Assembly: GCF_000420705.1 (NCBI RefSeq)
Contig: NZ_ATVL01000008.1
Location: 186,001 to 250,000, forward strand
From: Hymenobacter norwichensis DSM 15439
Lineage (GTDB): Bacteria > Bacteroidota > Bacteroidia > Cytophagales > Hymenobacteraceae
DNA length: 64,000 bases
Reading direction: 5' to 3'
Both the position numbers and the translations under genes were made by a program. How positions within the stretch are numbered: the first letter of the stretch is position 1; each line of letters opens with the position of its first letter. A model generated the notes under the pieces. It did not search any database. It worked only from the letters and a program-made list of their open reading frames with translations, and was not told the origin of the DNA. This document shows, piece after piece, positions 62,093 through 64,000 of this stretch.

Positions 62093-62401
62093 TTAAGCTA
62101 GTAGCTTATACAGCGTTACGGTGCGCTCGATAAGCAGGGGCACAATTTGATCGGCAACCAGCTGCTTGTAATGGCTGGAAGCTACATGCGCTTCCAAAGC
62201 AGCTTGGTTGGCGTACTGTTCATAGAACAGAAAATGGGTCGGGTCTTTGGGGTTCTGATGACCTATGTAGAGCAGATTGCCCGGCTCTTGTTCACGCACT
62301 GCCGCCGCGGCTTGCACCATCAGGTTACGGACAGTTTCAGCGTGTTCGGGCTGCGTACGCCATTCGGCGGATACGCAAATAATGGCACTGGAATCGGTCA
62401 T
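62093..62401 (-). CDS. Putative quinol monooxygenase (ABM family)
   Basis: A 102-residue ABM-fold protein: ICVSAEWRTQPEHAETVRNL, EQEPGNLLYIGHQNPKDPTH and FLFYEQYANQAALEAHVASS match YgiN-like quinol monooxygenases. Placed 44 nt upstream of the DJ-1-like gene and 41 nt after the reductase gene. It may oxidise quinols or other small aromatics. Confidence 0.85.
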   Translation of the reverse strand: MTDSSAIICVSAEWRTQPEHAETVRNLMVQAAAAVREQEPGNLLYIGHQNPKDPTHFLFYEQYANQAALEAHVASSHYKQLVADQIVPLLIERTVTLYKLLA

Positions 62402-62442
62402 GGCACGAAGGAAAAAGAGGTGGCAATTAGGCTAGCAAAGCA

Positions 62443-63441
62443 CTAAGCCACTTTTACCACGGCTTTGCCGGTATTCTCACCTTTAAACAGACCCAGGAAA
62501 GCCGCCGGAATCTGGTCGAAGCCTTCCGTGACGGTTTCCTCGCCCTTTAGCTTGCCTTGGGTGTACCATTCGGTGAGTTGCTTTACACCTTCAGGCCACC
62601 GGTCGAGGTAGTCGCTTACGATGAAGCCTTGCAGCTTGGTGCTGGTTTTGAGCAGTTTGCCTTCTGGGCGCGGGCCAACCGGCGCTTCGGTGGCATTGTA
62701 AGTGGAAATCTGGCCGCAGAGAGCAATACGGGCGTGCTTGTTGAGCTGGTCGTACACGGCGTCGGTAATGGCGCCGCCCACGTTGTCGAAGTAGCAGTCG
62801 ATGCCGTTGGGGGCAGCAGCAGCTAGGGCCTGGGCTATATCGGGCGTAGTTTTGTAATTGATGGCCTCGTCGAAGCCCAGCTCTTTCAGATACGCCACTT
62901 TCTCATCGGAGCCGGCCGTGCCAATTACGCGAGCACCCTGGATTTTAGCCAGTTGGCCCACAATCATACCGACGGCACCCGCCGCACCCGATACCACTAC
63001 TGTTTCGCCGGCTTTGGGCTGGCAGATATCCAGCAAACCGAAGTAGGCCGTCAGACCGGGCATGCCTAGCAACCCCAGAAAATAGCTGGCTGGCGCCTTA
63101 TCGGCGGGTACTTGGTTGACCGTTTGGGCATCGGCTACGTTGAACTGCTGCCAAGGCAGATTACCAACTACCACGCTTCCTACCGGCAGCTTGTCGCTAT
63201 GGCTTTCCACCACTTCGGCCACAACGCCGCCCGCAATAGGCTGCCCCACCTCGAAAGGCGCCACGTACGATTTGGCGGCACTCATCCGGCCCCGCATGTA
63301 GGGGTCAACGGACACGTAAAGGGTTTTGAGCAGCACTTGGTTAGCGGTAGGCGCGGGTACTTCGCGGCTTTCAAAACGGAATTGCTCGGCAGTAGGCGTG
63401 CCGTTGGGGCGGCTGGCCAGTAAGATGGTTTGCGTATTCAT
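62443..63441 (-). CDS. Zinc-independent MDR-family NADP-dependent oxidoreductase (CurA-like)
   Basis: A 332-residue medium-chain reductase of the leukotriene B4 dehydrogenase/curcumin-reductase type. The start ILLASRPNGTPTAEQFRFES, then VSVDPYMRGRMSAAKSYVAP, the nucleotide-binding VVSGAAGAVGMIVGQLAKIQ and YFDNVGGAITDAV are typical. No zinc ligands are seen. It reduces alpha,beta-unsaturated carbonyls. The ATG at 63441 (MNTQTIL) is chosen over a longer frame with no conserved residues. Between the monooxygenase and Ohr genes. Confidence 0.92.
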   Translation of the reverse strand: MNTQTILLASRPNGTPTAEQFRFESREVPAPTANQVLLKTLYVSVDPYMRGRMSAAKSYVAPFEVGQPIAGGVVAEVVESHSDKLPVGSVVVGNLPWQQFNVADAQTVNQVPADKAPASYFLGLLGMPGLTAYFGLLDICQPKAGETVVVSGAAGAVGMIVGQLAKIQGARVIGTAGSDEKVAYLKELGFDEAINYKTTPDIAQALAAAAPNGIDCYFDNVGGAITDAVYDQLNKHARIALCGQISTYNATEAPVGPRPEGKLLKTSTKLQGFIVSDYLDRWPEGVKQLTEWYTQGKLKGEETVTEGFDQIPAAFLGLFKGENTGKAVVKVA

Positions 63442-63528
63442 AAGATTGGAAATCAGTGAAAAAACATTCGGAGCAAGACGAACAACTGCCATCCCGCTCC
63501 GAATAACTTTACCTGCTACGCAGCAGGC

Positions 63529-63963
63529 TTAGGCGTTGGTGGTCGTGGTGAGGTTTACCTCAATGTTGCCACGCGTAGCCCGCGAATAGGGGCAAATGCC
63601 GTGAGCGGCCTCCACCAGTTGTTCAGCTTGGCCCTGCTCGATACCGGGAATATTGATGTGCAAGTCGGCGGAGATGCCGTAGCCACCGTCTTCTGCTTTC
63701 CCAAAACCGATAAGTGCTTCTACAGTCACGCCCTCCAGCTTCACGCTGGCCTGGCGGGCGGCAACGCCCAGCGCGCCTTCAAAGCACGAGGCGTAAGCTG
63801 CCGCAAACAGCTGCTCGGGGTTGGTGGTACCCGGCTTGCCGGGGCCTCCCATGGCTTTAGGCGTGCTCAAACCTAGGTCCAAGACCTGGTCTTCAGAAGA
63901 AATACGACCATCGCGGCCACCTTTAGCTTTTGCCTGTGCAGTGAAAACTTTTTCGATTTTCAT
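63529..63963 (-). CDS. Organic hydroperoxide resistance protein (Ohr/OsmC), second
   Basis: A 144-residue Ohr-type peroxidase. Reactive Cys60 in AAAYASCFEGA, partner Cys124 in HGICPYSRATRGN, Arg17 and Glu50 are all present. It is more typical in length than the copy at 53240. First gene of the co-directional stress group in the window; its promoter lies in the last 37 nt or outside. Confidence 0.93.
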   Translation of the reverse strand: MKIEKVFTAQAKAKGGRDGRISSEDQVLDLGLSTPKAMGGPGKPGTTNPEQLFAAAYASCFEGALGVAARQASVKLEGVTVEALIGFGKAEDGGYGISADLHINIPGIEQGQAEQLVEAAHGICPYSRATRGNIEVNLTTTTNA

Positions 63964-64000
63964 AAAAGAGAGAAAGAAGGGGAAGAGAAAAAAGCTTGGT

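Overview
The window looks like chromosome of a Bacteroidota bacterium, most likely a Hymenobacter-like member of the Cytophagales. This is inferred from a SusC/SusD pair, many family-GH exo-glycosidases with Sec, lipoprotein or Tat signals, FHS-family sugar permeases, ROK/LacI regulation, a NagB–PIG-L fusion, TAnnTTTG-type promoters, high-GC coding DNA with AT-rich gaps, and several long palindromic intergenic repeats. No rRNA, prophage, insertion sequence or CRISPR array is visible.

Left flank (1–3.8 kb): housekeeping genes. These are a GNAT acetyltransferase cut by the window edge, PhoH, a SAM hydrolase, a small monooxygenase, HscB and tRNA-Leu(CAA).

Central island (4.0–49.9 kb): a large glycan-utilisation locus whose enzyme set matches the bonds of an asparagine-linked glycan. 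GH125 and two GH92 enzymes would remove alpha-mannose. A GH2 resembling plant endo-beta-mannosidase would cut Man-beta-GlcNAc. GH20 would remove GlcNAc, GH35 galactose and two GH29 enzymes fucose, and GH3 could be a beta-xylosidase or beta-glucosidase. A Tat-exported glycosylasparaginase would split the last GlcNAc–Asn bond. Uptake and metabolism are covered by SusC/SusD, a CBM9-like protein, a GHL10-like putative hydrolase, two FHS sugar permeases, a ROK kinase, a NagB–PIG-L fusion and a mutarotase. Two LacI proteins and one ROK repressor probably control the locus. The enzyme mix (two GH29, GH35, GH3, GH2, no sure sialidase) fits plant-type N-glycans at least as well as animal ones. Almost everything from 47.1 down to 17.6 kb is on the minus strand. 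A near-identical 16-bp palindrome lies upstream of susC, one GH92 and one permease, suggesting one regulon. A haloperoxidase-like gene coupled to an FG-GAP/UnbV gene sits inside the island.

Right flank (50–64 kb): an OmpA-type protein with calcium-binding repeats, two paralogous small proteins of unknown function, tRNA-Arg(CCG), two Ohr/OsmC peroxidases, SucC, a GH113-like mannanase, LolD, an unknown protein resembling phage-type families, RecQ, and a co-directional minus-strand group (DJ-1/PfpI, small monooxygenase, quinone-reductase-like enzyme, Ohr) that looks like an electrophile or peroxide defence cluster.
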